Counted from the first letter of the stretch, positions 1-9,544 are shown. The stretch: 64,000 bases of DNA from Malikia granosa (GCF_002980595.1 NZ_PVLQ01000007.1:35955-99954); one strand, 5' to 3'. Notes: generated by a model from the sequence alone, not told the origin. Made by a program: numbers and translations.

Positions 1-1
1 C

Positions 2-352
2 AAGCCCTCGGCTGAGTTCGGCGCCGTCCAACCGTCCTACAAGCCCGGCGTCAAGCTCGGCGACCTGAGCCAGGTGCTGCCCGGGTTCGCAGTCGAGGCC
101 ATGAAGCAAGCGCTGCCCGTCTTCGGGCGCAAGATCAGGGGCTACGACATGGCCGATGCAGTGATGACCGGGGTCGAAACCCGCACCAGCTCGCCGCTGC
201 GCATCACGCGCGGCGAGGACTGCCAGAGCCTGAACGTCGCGGGGCTCTATCCGGCCGGCGAAGGCGCGGGCTATGCCGGCGGCATCCTGTCGGCCGGCGT
301 CGACGGCATCAAGGTCGCGGAAGCCGTGGCGACCGCGACGCTCGGCACGTAA
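2..352 (+). CDS. FAD-dependent dehydrogenase, C-terminal part (partial)
   Basis: The reading frame is open from the window edge and ends in TAA, giving about 116 residues with no start inside the window. The fragment carries the C-terminal signature of the large uncharacterised FAD-dependent dehydrogenase family (COG2509-like): a PSYKPGV segment, a SSPLRITR stretch, then GLYPAGEGAGYAGGI, which in this family closes the FAD site. The substrate is unknown. It converges with htpX, and a hairpin at 400-425 separates the two. The family assignment rests on remembered motifs; the fragment form is certain. Confidence 0.75.
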   Translation, partial: KPSAEFGAVQPSYKPGVKLGDLSQVLPGFAVEAMKQALPVFGRKIRGYDMADAVMTGVETRTSSPLRITRGEDCQSLNVAGLYPAGEGAGYAGGILSAGVDGIKVAEAVATATLGT

Positions 353-399
353 GCCATCAGACCCCTCATCGCGGCGCCAGACAGGCAGCGCTCAAACAC

Positions 400-425
400 A
401 AAGGCCGGCTGCAAAGCCGGCCTTT
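400..425. terminator. Bidirectional hairpin terminator between flavoprotein gene and htpX
   Basis: A perfect 11-bp stem (AAAGGCCGGCT / AGCCGGCCTTT) encloses a GCAA loop. A-rich and T-rich ends on the two sides let it work in both directions. It sits between two convergent stop codons. Confidence 0.8.
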
Positions 426-447
426 GTCCATTTCAGTCGCCCAGGGA

Positions 448-1317
448 TCAGGACTGCTGCAGGCGCGCGATGCGCTCCTCCAGCGGCGGGTGGGTCGAGA
501 ACAGCTTGCCCAGGCCGCCGGCAATGCCCATCGCCGCCATGCTCTGCGGCAGCGCGCCCGGCTCCAGGCCGCCCAGGCGAGCCAGCGCATTGATCATCGG
601 CTGCTTGCGGCCCATCAGCCAGGCGGCGCCGGCGTCGGCGCGGAACTCGCGCTGGCGGCTGAACCAGGCCACGATGATGCCGGCCAGGAAGCCGAGCACG
701 ATCTCCATCACGAAGCTGGTGACCATGTAGCCGATGCCGGGGCCACTCTCGCGCTCGTCGCCCTTGCGCAGGAAGCTGTCGACCGCGTAGCCGACCACCC
801 GGCTCAGGAACACGACGAAGGTGTTCATGACACCCTGGATCAGCGTCATCGTCACCATGTCGCCGTTGGCGATATGCGCGACCTCGTGGCCGATCACGGC
901 CTCGACCTCCTCGTGGGTCATGCCGTGCAGCAGTCCGGTCGAGACCGCCACCAGCGAGGCGTTCTTGCTCGCGCCGGTCGCGAAGGCATTGGGCTCGCCG
1001 TCGTAGATCGCGACCTCGGGCATCGCGATGCCGGCCTTGTCGGCAAACTTCTGCACCGTGTTGACGATCCAGGCCTCGTCGGCGTTGCGCGGCTGGTTGA
1101 TCACGACCGCGCCGGTGCTCCACTTGGCCATCGACTTGCTCATCAGCAGCGAGATGATCGAGCCGCCAAAGCCCATGATCAGCGAGAAGCCCAGCAGCGC
1201 GCCGAGGTTCAGGCCGTTGGCCGTCAGGAAGCGATCCACTCCCAGCAGTCTGGCGGTGATGCTCAGCACCAGCATGACCGCCAGGTTGGTCAGAACGAAA
1301 AGCGCAATGCGTTTCAT
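448..1317 (-). CDS. htpX: Protease HtpX (M48 zinc metalloprotease)
   Basis: This is an inner-membrane heat-shock protease that helps degrade misfolded membrane proteins with FtsH. The 289-residue product matches the usual family length (about 290). It begins [14 protein letters not shown], has two N-terminal hydrophobic segments, the zinc motif HEVAH at about 144-148, and two more hydrophobic stretches downstream. A TTG 18 bases upstream could extend the frame, but the ATG at 1317 matches the family N-terminus. A sigma-32-like promoter (1403-1431) lies upstream, fitting the gene's stress role. Confidence 0.95.
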   Translation of the reverse strand: MKRIALFVLTNLAVMLVLSITARLLGVDRFLTANGLNLGALLGFSLIMGFGGSIISLLMSKSMAKWSTGAVVINQPRNADEAWIVNTVQKFADKAGIAMPEVAIYDGEPNAFATGASKNASLVAVSTGLLHGMTHEEVEAVIGHEVAHIANGDMVTMTLIQGVMNTFVVFLSRVVGYAVDSFLRKGDERESGPGIGYMVTSFVMEIVLGFLAGIIVAWFSRQREFRADAGAAWLMGRKQPMINALARLGGLEPGALPQSMAAMGIAGGLGKLFSTHPPLEERIARLQQS

Positions 1318-1402
1318 GACAGCAAGAACTCCCAAGTTGAAATGATCAGCGGGGTGCCAGTCGCCCGTTGCCAGCCCCGGTCCAGCGCCCCCTTTCGCCC
1401 TG

Positions 1403-1431
1403 ATATGGGGACGGACGCGAGGCGCTTCAAG
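1403..1431 (-). promoter_or_regulatory. Sigma-32-type heat-shock promoter of htpX
   Basis: Read on the minus strand, CTTGAAG (1431-1425) is followed after 14 bases by CCCCATAT (1410-1403). The sigma-32 consensus is CTTGAAA, 13-15 bases, CCCCATNT. It lies about 90 bases upstream of the htpX start, the only gene it could drive. Confidence 0.75.
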
Positions 1432-1470
1432 CCGTCCACCTTAGCATGGGACGGTGAATGGCGTGCCAGT

Positions 1471-2241
1471 TCAGGGCATTCGCGCCGGCCGGAACACCTG
1501 GGCATCGGCGTAGAAGACGGGGTCCTCGTTGGCCGGCCACCAGCCCGGCCGTCCCAGCACCGGCAGCGGCGCGTAGGGCTTGGTCGCCAGCCAGTCGGGC
1601 GTGAGCTGGCCAGCCAGCCAGTCGTCCCAGGGATGGACCGTGGCTGCACCTGCGCCAGCCGGAACATCGGTCGGCACCGGCAGCCGCAGCACATGGGCCG
1701 TGATCGACTTGTAGGGCGCGACCAGCTTTTCGGTCAGCGCATGGCCGAACAGCAGCAGCGTGGACTGGGCCCAGAGCGGGCGCAGCTCGACGAACAGGCG
1801 CTGCCAGTCGCGCGCCAGCAGCGCCTGCCAGAGCGGCTCGGGCGCCTGCAGCAGTGCGGCGTTCTCGTCGAACAGGGTCAGCGCATCGCGCAGCGGCCCG
1901 CGCCGGGCTCCGACGCCGCCCGCGGCCGCGATTGCCTGCGCCTGCAGCCGGTTCAGCCGCAGCTTGGTGGCGGGAAAGCGCATCCAGCACAGCGCGTTGA
2001 AAAAGTCGTGCAGGCCCTCGCGCGTCGGTACGCCGCCGGTCGCGAAGATATGCGCCTCGTAGGCCACGCCCTCGGGCAGCTCGGCCTGCGGCACGAAGCG
2101 CACAGGCGCCAGCCCGGCGGCATTGAGCGCCGCCGGCAGGTCGCCGCGGGCCTGCGCGTTGGCCGCGATCGCCTCGCCCGGCTGGCGCCAGGGCGTCAGC
2201 CAGGGCTCGGACCAGTCGATCTGCCGCGAGAAATGGCTCAG
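1471..2241 (-). CDS. DUF3025 family protein
   Basis: A soluble protein of about 256 residues with no signal peptide or membrane segment. It resembles the DUF3025 family found beside pyrC in many betaproteobacteria; no function is established. The frame has no ATG, GTG or TTG near its natural beginning. The likely start is a CTG at 2241 that overlaps the pyrC stop as CTGA, equivalent to the common ATGA coupling, so it is probably translated by termination-reinitiation after pyrC. The body is rich in Trp and Leu. Family name is moderately certain, start is uncertain. Confidence 0.7.
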   Translation of the reverse strand: MSHFSRQIDWSEPWLTPWRQPGEAIAANAQARGDLPAALNAAGLAPVRFVPQAELPEGVAYEAHIFATGGVPTREGLHDFFNALCWMRFPATKLRLNRLQAQAIAAAGGVGARRGPLRDALTLFDENAALLQAPEPLWQALLARDWQRLFVELRPLWAQSTLLLFGHALTEKLVAPYKSITAHVLRLPVPTDVPAGAGAATVHPWDDWLAGQLTPDWLATKPYAPLPVLGRPGWWPANEDPVFYADAQVFRPARMP

Positions 2242-3269
2242 ACCAGCTTCCAGGGCAGCGCCTCGCCCGCACGCAGCGGCTTGAGTTCGGCCTCGCCGAA
2301 GGCAAAGGAAGCCGGCGGGGTCCAGCTTTCCTTGCGCAGCGTGATGCGGCCCTGGTTGCGCGGCAGCTGGTAGAAATCCGGGCCGTTGAAGCTGGCGAAG
2401 GCTTCCAGCTTGTCGAGCGCGCCAGCGGCATCGAAGGCCTCGGCATACATCTCGATCGCCGCATGCGCGGTGTAGCAGCCGGCGCAGCCGGTCGCGTGCT
2501 CCTTCAGGTGGGCCGGATGCGGCGCGCTGTCGGTGCCGAGGAAGAACTTGGGCGAACCGCTGGTCGCCGCGGCCACCAGGGCCTGGCGGTGCGTCTCGCG
2601 CTTCAGGACCGGCAGGCAGTAGTAGTGCGGGCGGATGCCGCCGGTGAAGATCGCGTTGCGGTTGTAGAGCAGGTGGTGCGCGGTGATGGTCGCGCCCAGG
2701 TACTGGTCGGCCTCGGCCACGTATTGCGCGGCCTCCTTGGTCGTGATGTGCTCCATCACGATCTTGAGTTCCGGGAAATCCTTGCGCAGCGGCGCGAGCT
2801 GCTGCTCGATGAACACCGCCTCGCGGTCGAACAGGTCGATGTCGGGACTGGTGACTTCGCCGTGCACCAGCAGCAGCACGCCCTCGCGCTGCATCGCTTC
2901 CAGCGTCTGGTAGGTCTTGCGGATGTCGGTCACGCCGGCATCGCTGTTGGTGGTGGCACCGGCCGGATAGAGCTTGAGCGCGACCACGCCGGCGGCCTTG
3001 GCACGCGCGATCTCCTCGGGCGGCAGGTTGTCGGTCAGGTAGAGCGTCATCAGCGGCTCGAAGCTCATGCCCTGTGGCACGGCGGCCAGGATGCGCTGCT
3101 TGTAGGCCAGGGCCTGCTCGGCGGTCGTGACCGGCGGCTTGAGGTTGGGCATGATGATGGCGCGGCCGAACTGCGCGGCCGTGTGCGGCACCACGGTGTG
3201 GAGCGCGGCGCCATCGCGCACATGCAGGTGCCAGTCGTCGGGGCGGGTGATGGTGATCTGTTGCGTCAT
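2238..3269 (-). CDS. pyrC: Dihydroorotase
   Basis: Cyclises N-carbamoyl-aspartate to dihydroorotate, the third step of pyrimidine synthesis, in the cytoplasm. The 343-residue length is that of the E. coli-type (class II) enzyme. The N-terminus carries the metal motif [10 protein letters not shown] (His-x-His), further zinc ligands are expected in VHGEVT, EHITT and AHHLLYNR, and the catalytic Asp region reads GTDSAPH. It shares a 4-base overlap with the DUF3025 gene downstream. pyrE lies 13 kb away on the other strand, so the pathway is dispersed. Confidence 0.96.
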   Translation of the reverse strand: MTQQITITRPDDWHLHVRDGAALHTVVPHTAAQFGRAIIMPNLKPPVTTAEQALAYKQRILAAVPQGMSFEPLMTLYLTDNLPPEEIARAKAAGVVALKLYPAGATTNSDAGVTDIRKTYQTLEAMQREGVLLLVHGEVTSPDIDLFDREAVFIEQQLAPLRKDFPELKIVMEHITTKEAAQYVAEADQYLGATITAHHLLYNRNAIFTGGIRPHYYCLPVLKRETHRQALVAAATSGSPKFFLGTDSAPHPAHLKEHATGCAGCYTAHAAIEMYAEAFDAAGALDKLEAFASFNGPDFYQLPRNQGRITLRKESWTPPASFAFGEAELKPLRAGEALPWKLV

Positions 3270-3306
3270 GTCGCCATTGTCCCAAATCCGGCGCCGACCG
3301 CCCAGG

Positions 3307-3328
3307 AAAAAGGCGCCACCCGGGCGCC
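3307..3328 (-). terminator. Intrinsic terminator after gltL
   Basis: On the minus strand GGCGCC, a 5-base loop, and GGCGCC are followed by TTTTT. It is 23 bases beyond the gltL stop and ends the gltIJKL transcript. Confidence 0.8.
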
Positions 3329-3350
3329 CGTCCTGCCTGCGATCAGGTCC

Positions 3351-4088
3351 TCAGTGCTGCAGGATCTTGTTCAGGAAGTCCTTGGTGCGCGGCTGGCGGT
3401 TCTCCGGCTGGCTGAAGAACTCGCGGGTGCTGCAGTCCTCCAGGATCTTGCCGCCGACGTCCATGAAGATCACCCGGTCGCTGACCTTGCGCGCAAAACC
3501 CATCTCGTGCGTCACGCACATCATGGTCATGCCCTCGCCGGCCAGGCCGACCATGACGTCGAGCACCTCGCCGACCATCTCGGGGTCGAGCGCCGAGGTC
3601 GGCTCGTCGAACAGCATCACGATCGGGTCCATGCTGAGCGCGCGCGCGATCGCGACCCGCTGCTGCTGGCCGCCCGAGAGCTGGCCTGGGAACTTGTCCT
3701 TGTGCGCGCCCAGGCCGACCCGGTCGAGCATCTTGAGGCCACGCCGCTTCGCGTCATCGAGGTTGCGGCCCAGCACCTTGATCTGGGCCAGGGTCAGGTT
3801 CTCGGTCACGCTCAGGTGGGGGAAGAGCTCGAAATGCTGGAACACCATGCCGACATGGCTGCGCAGCTTGGGCAGGTCGGTCTTGGGGTCGTGCACGGCC
3901 TTGCCGTCGACCCAGATCTCGCCCTGCTGGATCGGCTCGAGCGCGTTGATGGTCTTGATCAGCGTCGACTTGCCCGAACCGGACGGGCCGCAGACCACCA
4001 CCACCTCGCCCTTCTCGATCCGGGTCGAGCAGTCGTTGAGCACCTGCACCGGGCCGTACCACTTGGACACATGCTTGAGTTCAATCAT
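3351..4088 (-). CDS. gltL: Glutamate/aspartate ABC transporter ATP-binding protein
   Basis: Cytoplasmic ATPase that powers amino-acid import through GltJ/GltK. The 245 residues hold Walker [10 protein letters not shown] (about 34-42), the ABC signature LSGGQQQR and Walker [15 protein letters not shown], then the H-loop CVTHEMGF. Length and sequence fit the polar amino acid (GlnQ/GltL) subfamily. It is the last gene of a four-gene operon, 24 bases after gltK, and is followed by a terminator. The glutamate/aspartate assignment comes from the gltI-gltJ-gltK-gltL order; other acidic amino acids are possible. Confidence 0.92.
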   Translation of the reverse strand: MIELKHVSKWYGPVQVLNDCSTRIEKGEVVVVCGPSGSGKSTLIKTINALEPIQQGEIWVDGKAVHDPKTDLPKLRSHVGMVFQHFELFPHLSVTENLTLAQIKVLGRNLDDAKRRGLKMLDRVGLGAHKDKFPGQLSGGQQQRVAIARALSMDPIVMLFDEPTSALDPEMVGEVLDVMVGLAGEGMTMMCVTHEMGFARKVSDRVIFMDVGGKILEDCSTREFFSQPENRQPRTKDFLNKILQH

Positions 4089-4112
4089 CGGATTCTCCTT
4101 CGGTACCGGCTG

Positions 4113-4784
4113 TCAGCGCACGATGGCGATCTTGCGGTGCAGGCGCTTGACGCCCGCCGACAGCGCATAGCAGATCGCGAAATAGAGCACGGCCGCCGCG
4201 AGATAGGCCTCGATCGGGCGACCGAAGTTCTTGCCGGCGACCTCGAAGCCCTTGAGCATGTCGTAGGCGCCGATCGCGTAGACCAGCGAGGTGTCCTGGA
4301 ACAGGATGATGGTCTGCGTCAGCAGCACCGGCAGCATGTTGCGCAGCGCCTGCGGCAGCACGACCAGCCTCATGTTCTGGCCATAGCTCATGCCCAGCGC
4401 CAGCCCGGCCTGGACCTGGCCGCGCGGGATCGACTGGATGCCGGCGCGCATGATCTCGCTGAAATAGGCCGCCTCGAAGGCGACGAAGGTGATCACCGCC
4501 GACAGCTCGGCGCCGATCGGACGGCCGATCAGCAGCGGCACCAGCAAGAAGAACCACAGGATCACCATCACCAGCGGGATGCTGCGCATGCCGTTGACAT
4601 AGACCGTGGCAGGCATGGCCAGCCAGCGCCGGCCCGACAGCCGCATCAGCGCCAGCAGGGTGCCGAACAGCACGCCGCCCAGCGTCGCGATCAGCGTCAA
4701 GGTCAGGCTGAAGCCCAGGCCCTTGAGCACGAAGTTCTGCAGCAGGTCCCAGTTGTAGAAGGACCAGTCGAGTTGAAGTCCCAT
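4113..4784 (-). CDS. gltK: Glutamate/aspartate ABC transporter permease GltK
   Basis: Inner-membrane permease of 223 residues with about five hydrophobic segments and the binding-protein-dependent permease EAA loop (EAAYFSEIMRAGIQSIPRGQ), which docks on the ATPase. It follows gltJ with a one-base gap, so translation is probably coupled. It would pair with GltJ as a heterodimeric channel for substrate delivered by GltI. Confidence 0.92.
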   Translation of the reverse strand: MGLQLDWSFYNWDLLQNFVLKGLGFSLTLTLIATLGGVLFGTLLALMRLSGRRWLAMPATVYVNGMRSIPLVMVILWFFLLVPLLIGRPIGAELSAVITFVAFEAAYFSEIMRAGIQSIPRGQVQAGLALGMSYGQNMRLVVLPQALRNMLPVLLTQTIILFQDTSLVYAIGAYDMLKGFEVAGKNFGRPIEAYLAAAVLYFAICYALSAGVKRLHRKIAIVR

Positions 4785-4785
4785 C

Positions 4786-5541
4786 TCAATGTCCTCCCGT
4801 GCCGCCGCTGGCGATGAAGCCCGGCACCCGGGCCCGCCGCTCGACGAAGGCCATCACGCGGTTGATCGCGAACGCCGACACCACATAGAGCCCGGTCACG
4901 GCCAGGTAGACCTCGACCCCGCGCGCGGTCTCCTCCTGCGCCTGCATCGCGAACATGGTCAGCTCGGCGACCGAGACCGCGAAGGCGACCGACGAGTTCT
5001 TGAAGATGTTCATGGTCTCGCTGGTCAGCGGCGGGATCACGATGCGCAGCGCCATCGGCAGCAGCACGTAGCGGTAGGACTGCGCGGTCGTCATGCCGAG
5101 CGCCATCGCCGCGTAGCGCTGGCCGCGCGGCAGCGCCTGGATGCCGGAGCGCACCTGCTCGGCGATGCGCGCCGAGGTGAACAGGCCCAGCGCCAGCACC
5201 ACCAGCACGAAGCCCGGCACCGCCTGCAGCGCCGGGAACAGCGTCGGCAGCACGTGGTACCAGAGGAAGATCTGCACCAGCAGCGGGATGTTGCGGAACA
5301 GCTCGACCCAGGCATTGCCGAGCCGAACCACCCAGGGGCTGCCGGGCAAGGTGCGCAGCGTGCCGACCAGGGCGCCGACGACCAGCGCCAGCAGCAGCGC
5401 CAGCAGCGAGACCGACACCGTCCAGCCCCAGGCCGACAGCAGCCAGTCCAGGTAGGTGATGTCGCCGCCCTGGCCGAAGCAGCTCGAACCTGCCTCACGC
5501 GTGAGGGTGTCCTCGCAGAATACCTGCCAATCCCAGCTCAT
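4786..5541 (-). CDS. gltJ: Glutamate/aspartate ABC transporter permease GltJ
   Basis: Inner-membrane permease of 251 residues. A soluble N-terminal part of about 30 residues precedes the first hydrophobic segment, as in E. coli GltJ. The EAA-type loop reads ARIAEQVRSGIQALPRGQ. It lies downstream of gltI after a 63-base gap that contains a hairpin terminator or attenuator (5562-5588), and is immediately followed by gltK. Confidence 0.92.
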   Translation of the reverse strand: MSWDWQVFCEDTLTREAGSSCFGQGGDITYLDWLLSAWGWTVSVSLLALLLALVVGALVGTLRTLPGSPWVVRLGNAWVELFRNIPLLVQIFLWYHVLPTLFPALQAVPGFVLVVLALGLFTSARIAEQVRSGIQALPRGQRYAAMALGMTTAQSYRYVLLPMALRIVIPPLTSETMNIFKNSSVAFAVSVAELTMFAMQAQEETARGVEVYLAVTGLYVVSAFAINRVMAFVERRARVPGFIASGGTGGH

Positions 5542-5561
5542 GCGGACCTCCTCGTGCAGCG

Positions 5562-5588
5562 AAAAAACCAGCCCCGACCGTCGGGGCT
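5562..5588 (-). terminator. Intercistronic terminator/attenuator between gltI and gltJ
   Basis: On the minus strand AGCCCCGA, a CGG loop, and TCGGGGCT are followed by GG and TTTTTT. It is placed between the binding-protein gene and the membrane genes. Partial read-through would give more binding protein than permease, the usual stoichiometry of such operons. Confidence 0.75.
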
Positions 5589-5604
5589 GACATCGACGCG
5601 AAGT

Positions 5605-6504
5605 TTACTTCTTCGCGTACTCTTCCATCGGCTTGTCGTTCGGGTTGGCCCAGGCGGCCTTGGTGCTGTCGGTCAGCGGCATCTTCAGGTTGACGTTGGC
5701 CGGCGGGATCGGCTGCATGAACCACTTGTCGTACAGCTTGGCCAGCGAACCGTCCTTGATCTGGCGCTTGATGCTGTCGTCGACCGCCTTCTTGAAGGCC
5801 GGGTCGTCCTTGCGCAGCATGCAGGCGATCGGCTCGACGCTCAGCACCTCGTCGAGGATCTTGAACTCGCCCGGATTCTTCGACTTGGCGATGTTGGCGG
5901 CCAGGATGGACTTGTCCATCACGAAGGCCTCGGCGCGGCCCGACTCGAGCAGCAGGAAGCTGTCGGCGTGGTCCTTGCCGTAGACCTCCTTGAAGTCGAT
6001 GCCGCTGGCGCGCTCGTTCTTGCGCAGCGTCTGGACCGAGGTGGTGCCGGTGGTGGTGGCGACCGACTTGCCGTTCAGGTCCTTGACCTGATGCACGTTG
6101 GAGTTGGTGCGCACGGCAATGCCGACTTCCTCGACATAGGTGGTGACGGCGAAGGCCACGTCCTTCTGGCGCGCAGCGTTGTTGGTGGTCGAGCCGCATT
6201 CGAGGTCGACGGTGCCGTTCTGCAGCAGCGGGATGCGGTTCTGCGAGGTCACCGGCTGGTACTTGGTTTCCAGCTTGCTCAGGCCGAGCTGCTTTTGCAG
6301 GTCGGCGATGATGCGCTCGCCCATCTCGGTATGGAAGCCCACGTACTTGCCGTTGCCCAGGGTGTAGCCCAGGCCCGAGGATTCGCGCACCCCGAGGGTC
6401 ACGCTGCCGCTGCCCTTGATCTTGGCCAGGGTATCGTTGGCCTGGGCCCAGACGGAACCGGCACAAGCCGCGGTCAATGCAATAGCCAGGATGCTCTTCT
6501 TCAT
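5605..6504 (-). CDS. gltI: Glutamate/aspartate periplasmic substrate-binding protein
   Basis: Periplasmic receptor of 299 residues that captures acidic amino acids for GltJKL. It has a classical signal peptide (MKKSILAIALTAACAGSVWA, cleavage after AQA or WA). The family 3 binding-protein signature follows: GVRESSGLGY, then GFHTEMGERI and the C-terminal KLYDKWFMQPIPP. The ATG at 6504 was chosen because it begins the signal peptide and has an AAGGA ribosome site; an in-frame upstream start at 6546 would bury it. It is the first gene of the operon, with a LysR gene directly upstream on the same strand. Confidence 0.93.
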   Translation of the reverse strand: MKKSILAIALTAACAGSVWAQANDTLAKIKGSGSVTLGVRESSGLGYTLGNGKYVGFHTEMGERIIADLQKQLGLSKLETKYQPVTSQNRIPLLQNGTVDLECGSTTNNAARQKDVAFAVTTYVEEVGIAVRTNSNVHQVKDLNGKSVATTTGTTSVQTLRKNERASGIDFKEVYGKDHADSFLLLESGRAEAFVMDKSILAANIAKSKNPGEFKILDEVLSVEPIACMLRKDDPAFKKAVDDSIKRQIKDGSLAKLYDKWFMQPIPPANVNLKMPLTDSTKAAWANPNDKPMEEYAKK

Positions 6505-6624
6505 CTCAAGGTCCTTTATCGGTCGGGGGAAACGGTGATGCCCCATTCTAGGGCGCGGGCCGAGGGACTGCCATAGGATCTACCCGGCCCCGACCCGGAC
6601 AAGCAGCAAAAAGCGCGCCAGGGA

Positions 6625-7554
6625 TCAGCCCGGACCGGACTGGGTGGCCGCCACGTCGTCCCAGAACTTCTGCGCCGCGCTCTTGGGCCGGCGCGCGCCT
6701 GGGCGCTCGCGGTAGAGCCGGATGTCCAGCCTCGCCTCGCAGGCCAGCTCGGGGCCGGCCGCGGCGACCAGCTGGCCGGCGCGCAAGGCTTGCTGGACCG
6801 AGCTCGCCGGCAGGAAGGCCACGCCATGGCCGGCGATCGCCATCGCCTTCAGGCTCTCGGACATGTCGGTCTCGTAGACCCGCTCGGGATGGAAGTTCGC
6901 CCCGCCCTGGCGCAGCACCCAGTCGACGACGCGGCCGAGATAGGCCCCCGGCGCATAGGCCAGGTAGGGCCAGGGCTGCTCGGCGCTGCCGGGCAGGCGG
7001 TGCAAGGGGCTGCCGTCCTCGTTCGGACGGACATAGGGCGCCAGCACCTCCTGGCCGAGCGACAGCATCTCGTAGCGCTCGGCGTCGAGCTGGATCGGCT
7101 GCGAGGTATGCTGATAGGTGATCAGCAGGTCGCAGCTGCCCTCCATCAGGCGCAGCACCGCGTCATGGACGTTGAGCGCGATCAGCCGGGTCTTGACCGG
7201 CCCGACCGCCTCGCGCAGGCTGGAGAGCCAGGCCGGGAAGAAGGTGAAGCCCAGCGTGTGCGGCATCGCGAACTCGATCTGGTCCTGGCCGGTCGGACAG
7301 TACGGGCGCAGCATGTTGCGGGTCGCCTGCAGCGCGGTGAGGATCTCGAGCGCCTGGCCGTACAGGGTCTGGCCGGCCGGCGTGAGCCGGGTCGGGTAGC
7401 TGCTGCGGTCGACCAGGTCGGTGCCGGCCCAGGCCTCGAGCGACTGGATGCGGCGCGAGAACGCCGGCTGCGTCACATGGCGCAACTGGGCCGAGCGGCT
7501 GAAGCTGCGCGTCTCGGCCAGGCTGACGAAATCCTCCAGCCACTTGGTATCCAT
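6625..7554 (-). CDS. LysR-family transcriptional regulator, HypT-like
   Basis: A DNA-binding activator/repressor of 309 residues: winged helix-turn-helix in about 1-60 (TKWLEDFVSLAETRSFSRSA, then QPAFSRRIQSLE), followed by a co-inducer domain. The N-terminus and the MPHTLGFTFFPAW and YLGRVVDW segments resemble E. coli HypT (YjiE), a hypochlorite-responsive LysR protein, more than typical LysR factors. Its ATG sits one base after the stop of the upstream ABC exporter gene. The gltI operon follows on the same strand, so it is a candidate regulator of glutamate uptake; this is inference from position. Confidence 0.85.
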   Translation of the reverse strand: MDTKWLEDFVSLAETRSFSRSAQLRHVTQPAFSRRIQSLEAWAGTDLVDRSSYPTRLTPAGQTLYGQALEILTALQATRNMLRPYCPTGQDQIEFAMPHTLGFTFFPAWLSSLREAVGPVKTRLIALNVHDAVLRLMEGSCDLLITYQHTSQPIQLDAERYEMLSLGQEVLAPYVRPNEDGSPLHRLPGSAEQPWPYLAYAPGAYLGRVVDWVLRQGGANFHPERVYETDMSESLKAMAIAGHGVAFLPASSVQQALRAGQLVAAAGPELACEARLDIRLYRERPGARRPKSAAQKFWDDVAATQSGPG

Positions 7555-7555
7555 C

Positions 7556-9493
7556 TCAGGCGTCCGCTGGGGTCACGACGGTCTCCTCGGCGCCGCTTTG
7601 CTGCAGCGCCCACATCTGGGCATAGCGGCCATTGCGCGCCAGCAGCTCGGCATGGGAGCCGCGCTCGATGACATGACCATGCTCGAGCACGATGATCTCA
7701 TGCGCGTCGACCACGGTCGAGAGCCGGTGCGCGATCACCAGCGCGGTCTTGTCGCGCGCCGCGCTGCGCAGTTCGGACTGGATCGCGCGCTCGTTGGCCG
7801 AGTCGAGCGCCGAGGTCGCCTCGTCGAAGATCAGGATCGGCGGGTTCTTCAGCAGGGTGCGCGCGATCGCGACGCGCTGCTTCTCGCCGCCCGACAATTT
7901 CAGGCCGCGCTCGCCGACCACCGTGTCGTAGCCCTTGGGCAGCTTCAGGATGAAGTCGTGGATATGCGCCGCCTGGGCCGCGGCGATCATCTCGTCCTGG
8001 CTTGCATCCGGGCGGCCGTAGCGGATGTTGTAGCCGATGCTGTCGTTGAACAGCACCGTGTCCTGCGGCACGATGCCGATCGCGCGCCGCAGGCTGGACT
8101 GGGTGACCTGGCGGATGTCCTGGCCCGCGATGCGGATCGCGCCGGCCAGCTCGGGTGCCAGTCCTGCGCCGCCGACATCGTAGAAGCGGTACAACAGGCG
8201 CGCCAGCGTGGACTTGCCGGAGCCCGACGGTCCGACCACCGCCACCGTCTTGCCGGCCGGCACGGTGAAGCTGATGCCGTGCAGGATCTCGCGCGCCGGC
8301 TCGTAGGCGAAGCGCACCGACTCGAAGCGCAGCTCGGGCGGCCCGTCCAGCGCCAGCTCGGGCGCGCCCGGCGCGTCGGCGATCTCGCGCTCGCGATCGA
8401 GCAGGTTGAACATCTTGTCGAGGTCGGTCAGGCTCTGCTTGATCTCGCGGTACAGCACGCCCAGGAAGTTGAGCGGGATGTAGAGCTGGATCATGAAGGC
8501 GTTGATCATCACCAGGTCGCCCAACGTCATGCCGCCCTGGGTGACGGCGCTGGTGGCGCGCCAGAGCATGGCGACCAGCGCGGTCGCGATGATCAGCTGC
8601 TGGCCGGCATTGAGCAGCGACAGCGTGGTCTGGCTCTTGACGCGGGCGCGGCGCAGCCGCTCCAGGCTCTCGCCGTAGCGGCGCGACTCGAAGGCCTCGT
8701 TGTTGAAGTACTTGACGGTCTCGTAGTTGAGCAGCGAATCGACCGCGCGCGTCTGGCTGGCCGACTCGAGCTCGTTCATCTCGCGCCGGTACTGGGTACG
8801 CCACTCGGTGACCTTGACCGTGAAGAGCACATAGGCGCCCAGGGCGGCCAGCGTGGTCCAGACATACCAGAGCTCGAACTTGGTGCCGAGCAGCGCCAGC
8901 ACCAGCACCACCTCGAGCAGGGTCGGGAAGATGCTGTAGAGCGAATACGAGATCAGCGACTGCACGCCACGGGTGCCGCGATCGACGTCGCGCGTCATGC
9001 CGCCGGTCTGGCGCTCGAGGTGAAAGCGCAGGCTCAGGCCATGCAGGTGGCCGAACACCTGCAGCGCGATCGCGCGCGTCGCGCCCTCGGTCGCCTTGGC
9101 GAAGATCAGCTCGCGCAGCTCGGTGAACAGGCTGGTCGAGAAGCGCAGCAGGCCATAGGCCAGCAGCAGGCCGATCGGCACCACCAGCAAGGCGGCCTGC
9201 CCGGCCTCGAGACCGGTGCGCGGCGTCAGCGCGTCGACCAGCTCCTTGAGCAGCAGCGGCACGCCGACGTTGGCCAGCTTGGCGCCGACCATGAAGGCCA
9301 GCGCCAGCGCGACGCGCCAGCGGTACTGCCAGAGATAGGGCAGCAGGCGACGCAGGGTGGCGGCGTCCGAGCGCTCGGGCCGGGCGGAGGCGGCCCCGGC
9401 AGGGGCGGTGGCGGCGGTAGGGCTGGGGGGGGCGAGGTGGCGCATCGGCAAAACGATCAAGAAACGCGCTGATTGTGCGCCCATCGCCGCCAT
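7556..9493 (-). CDS. Atm1/HMT1-type ABC exporter (fused permease and ATPase)
   Basis: A half-transporter of up to 645 residues that would work as a homodimer in the inner membrane. The N-terminal half holds about six hydrophobic segments; the C-terminal half holds Walker [10 protein letters not shown], signature LSGGEKQR and Walker B ILIFDEATSALD. The segments NYETVKYFNNE and LYIPLNFLG are characteristic of the Atm1 (Fe-S/glutathione-derivative) subfamily rather than MsbA. The start is uncertain: an ATG at 9445 also fits. Export of glutathione conjugates or metal complexes is the family expectation, not shown here. It overlaps no neighbour and abuts the LysR gene. Confidence 0.87.
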   Translation of the reverse strand: MAAMGAQSARFLIVLPMRHLAPPSPTAATAPAGAASARPERSDAATLRRLLPYLWQYRWRVALALAFMVGAKLANVGVPLLLKELVDALTPRTGLEAGQAALLVVPIGLLLAYGLLRFSTSLFTELRELIFAKATEGATRAIALQVFGHLHGLSLRFHLERQTGGMTRDVDRGTRGVQSLISYSLYSIFPTLLEVVLVLALLGTKFELWYVWTTLAALGAYVLFTVKVTEWRTQYRREMNELESASQTRAVDSLLNYETVKYFNNEAFESRRYGESLERLRRARVKSQTTLSLLNAGQQLIIATALVAMLWRATSAVTQGGMTLGDLVMINAFMIQLYIPLNFLGVLYREIKQSLTDLDKMFNLLDREREIADAPGAPELALDGPPELRFESVRFAYEPAREILHGISFTVPAGKTVAVVGPSGSGKSTLARLLYRFYDVGGAGLAPELAGAIRIAGQDIRQVTQSSLRRAIGIVPQDTVLFNDSIGYNIRYGRPDASQDEMIAAAQAAHIHDFILKLPKGYDTVVGERGLKLSGGEKQRVAIARTLLKNPPILIFDEATSALDSANERAIQSELRSAARDKTALVIAHRLSTVVDAHEIIVLEHGHVIERGSHAELLARNGRYAQMWALQQSGAEETVVTPADA

Positions 9494-9544
9494 CCTGGCC
9501 GGCTTCTGGCAGGATGTCCCGTCTGGGACCAGGGCACAAGGGAC

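Noticed and set aside
1471..3285. A single 604-residue frame joining DUF3025 with sequence over pyrC
   Set aside because: The N-terminal half is the out-of-frame shadow of pyrC; only the last 256 residues look like a protein.
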